DNA of 7,084 bases from an uncultured Chlorobiaceae bacterium (GTDB lineage Bacteria; Bacteroidota; Chlorobiia; Chlorobiales; Chlorobiaceae). The DNA lies in the NCBI GenBank assembly GCA_903929845.1, contig CAIYWF010000259.1, forward strand, positions 1 through 7,084, written 5' to 3'. This document shows positions 6,318 through 7,084 of this stretch, piece by piece; position 1 is the first letter of the stretch, and each line of letters begins with the position of its first letter. The notes under the pieces were generated by a model that was not told the DNA's origin, did not search any database, and worked only from the letters and a program-made list of their open reading frames with translations. A program made the position numbers and the translations under genes.

Positions 6318-7061
6318 CTACCCCTCAAGGAGCGCGCGAAGCTCCTCCCAGAGATTACGGTAAGCCTTTGATGCTGGCGCGTTTGGCAGAACAGCATTCA
6401 GTGGAGCCCGGTAAATGCCCATTTTTTCAACTTCAGAATTGTAGGGAATCATCTGGGTGAGCAATTCCGGTGTATTGCCGAATTCATTGATGATGTCGCG
6501 GTGCAGCTTTTTCTGTTTTTCCACCATGCTGAAAAATGGCCTGATTTTCGAGCTGTCAAGTTTATTTGCGACAAAAAAATCTTTTAACTGAACGAAGGTG
6601 CGAATTGACAACGTTGTGGGAATCAATGGCACCAGAATAAGATCGGATGCGGCAAAGACACTTTCAGACAGCAGTGTCAGGTTAGGTGGGCAGTCAAGAA
6701 AGATAAACCTGTAGTCATCGCTCAGCTCTTCGAGGTTTTTCTTGAGCCTTTTTTGGGGCTTTTTCTCTTCAGCGAGTTCGATATCGAGATTTCTGTACGA
6801 AAAGTCGGAAGGAAGCATATCAAGGTTTTCAAAATCTGTAGCCTTGATATTGCTGAATATCTTTTTGTTTCCCTTGAGAAATTTGTCGCTGTTGAACTTT
6901 TTGGATGCGGCAATTCTGAAATAGTAAGAGCTTGCTCCCTGCGGATCAAGGTCACAGATCAGAGCTGGTGGCGCGAGGAGGGAAGAGAGATAGGAGATGT
7001 TGACTGCCGCAGCCGTTTTTCCAACACCTCCCTTTATACTGTACAGGGCTTTAGTTTTCAT
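6318..7061 (-). CDS. ParA/MinD-family P-loop ATPase (ParA-like, orphan in this window)
   Basis: Cytoplasmic ATPase of the ParA/MinD/Soj superfamily, 247 residues. The family forms ATP-dependent dimers that bind DNA or membrane and position plasmids, chromosomes or protein complexes. The deviant Walker A motif is KGGVGKT (10-16), with signature Lys10 and catalytic Lys15. Walker A' is CDLDPQGA (36-43) and Walker B is FLDCPP (121-126, Asp123). The C-terminal stretch IPYNSEVEKMGIYRAPL (205-221), then PNAPASKAYRNLWEEL, is typical of ParA. There is no N-terminal helix-turn-helix, so it is of the short, Soj-like type and not the P1/F ParA type with its own operator-binding domain. ATG 7061 places the P-loop at the usual distance from the N-terminus. 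The frame stays open upstream to the window edge, but those codons do not add a recognisable domain. No ParB or parS-like repeat is visible, so its cargo (chromosome, plasmid/island or protein machine) is unknown. It ends 218 bp before the channel gene. Confidence 0.9.
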   Translation of the reverse strand: MKTKALYSIKGGVGKTAAAVNISYLSSLLAPPALICDLDPQGASSYYFRIAASKKFNSDKFLKGNKKIFSNIKATDFENLDMLPSDFSYRNLDIELAEEKKPQKRLKKNLEELSDDYRFIFLDCPPNLTLLSESVFAASDLILVPLIPTTLSIRTFVQLKDFFVANKLDSSKIRPFFSMVEKQKKLHRDIINEFGNTPELLTQMIPYNSEVEKMGIYRAPLNAVLPNAPASKAYRNLWEELRALLEG

Positions 7062-7084
7062 GGTCAGGTGCTCGTTAATAGGTC
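7062..7084. other. Window edge upstream of the ParA-like gene
   Basis: These 23 bases precede the ParA ATG on the minus strand. They hold no purine-rich Shine-Dalgarno. A TGA occurs five bases before the ATG in another frame and could be the stop of an upstream gene, but too little sequence is present to tell. Confidence 0.3.

Overview
The window reads almost entirely on the minus strand and looks like a piece of a Gram-negative bacterial chromosome. The evidence for an outer membrane is a large two-partner-secretion (TpsA, filamentous-haemagglutinin-like) exoprotein with an extended signal peptide. Base composition looks moderate by eye, and none of the three genes has a clear Shine-Dalgarno sequence. 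I cannot name the organism. Green sulfur bacteria or another environmental Gram-negative lineage would fit, but this is a guess.

Layout in transcription order (right to left): (1) 7061-6318, a 247-residue ParA/MinD-type ATPase with no ParB partner visible; (2) 6317-6100, a 218-bp AT-rich gap holding weak promoter-like hexamers and one short inverted repeat; (3) 6099-3943, a 718-residue membrane protein; (4) 3942-3876, a 67-bp gap; (5) 3875 to beyond position 1, the first 1291 codons of a giant secreted beta-helical protein. That reading frame is open from its ATG to the window edge, and I read it line by line without finding a stop. It covers more than half the window. All plus-strand reading frames inside it are antisense artefacts.

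The most interesting gene is the 718-residue protein. Its N-terminal half is a TM-Cache-TM sensor module. Its C-terminal half, after a third TM, matches the layout of a pentameric ligand-gated ion channel (Cys-loop/GLIC superfamily): a beta-sandwich domain with a YPFD Pro-loop, a pre-M1 arginine 12 residues before the M1 proline, a pore-lining M2 with glutamate at the place of the GLIC -2' glutamate, the M2-M3 proline, then M3 and M4. It therefore appears to be a Cache-gated, or Cache-modulated, ion channel with seven membrane spans per subunit.

The channel gene ends 67 bp before the adhesin start, in the same direction and with no obvious terminator between them. A working hypothesis is that a small-molecule-sensing ion channel and a surface or secreted adhesin are expressed together. 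The functional link is inference only. No TpsB transporter is visible, and the adhesin's C-terminus lies outside the window.
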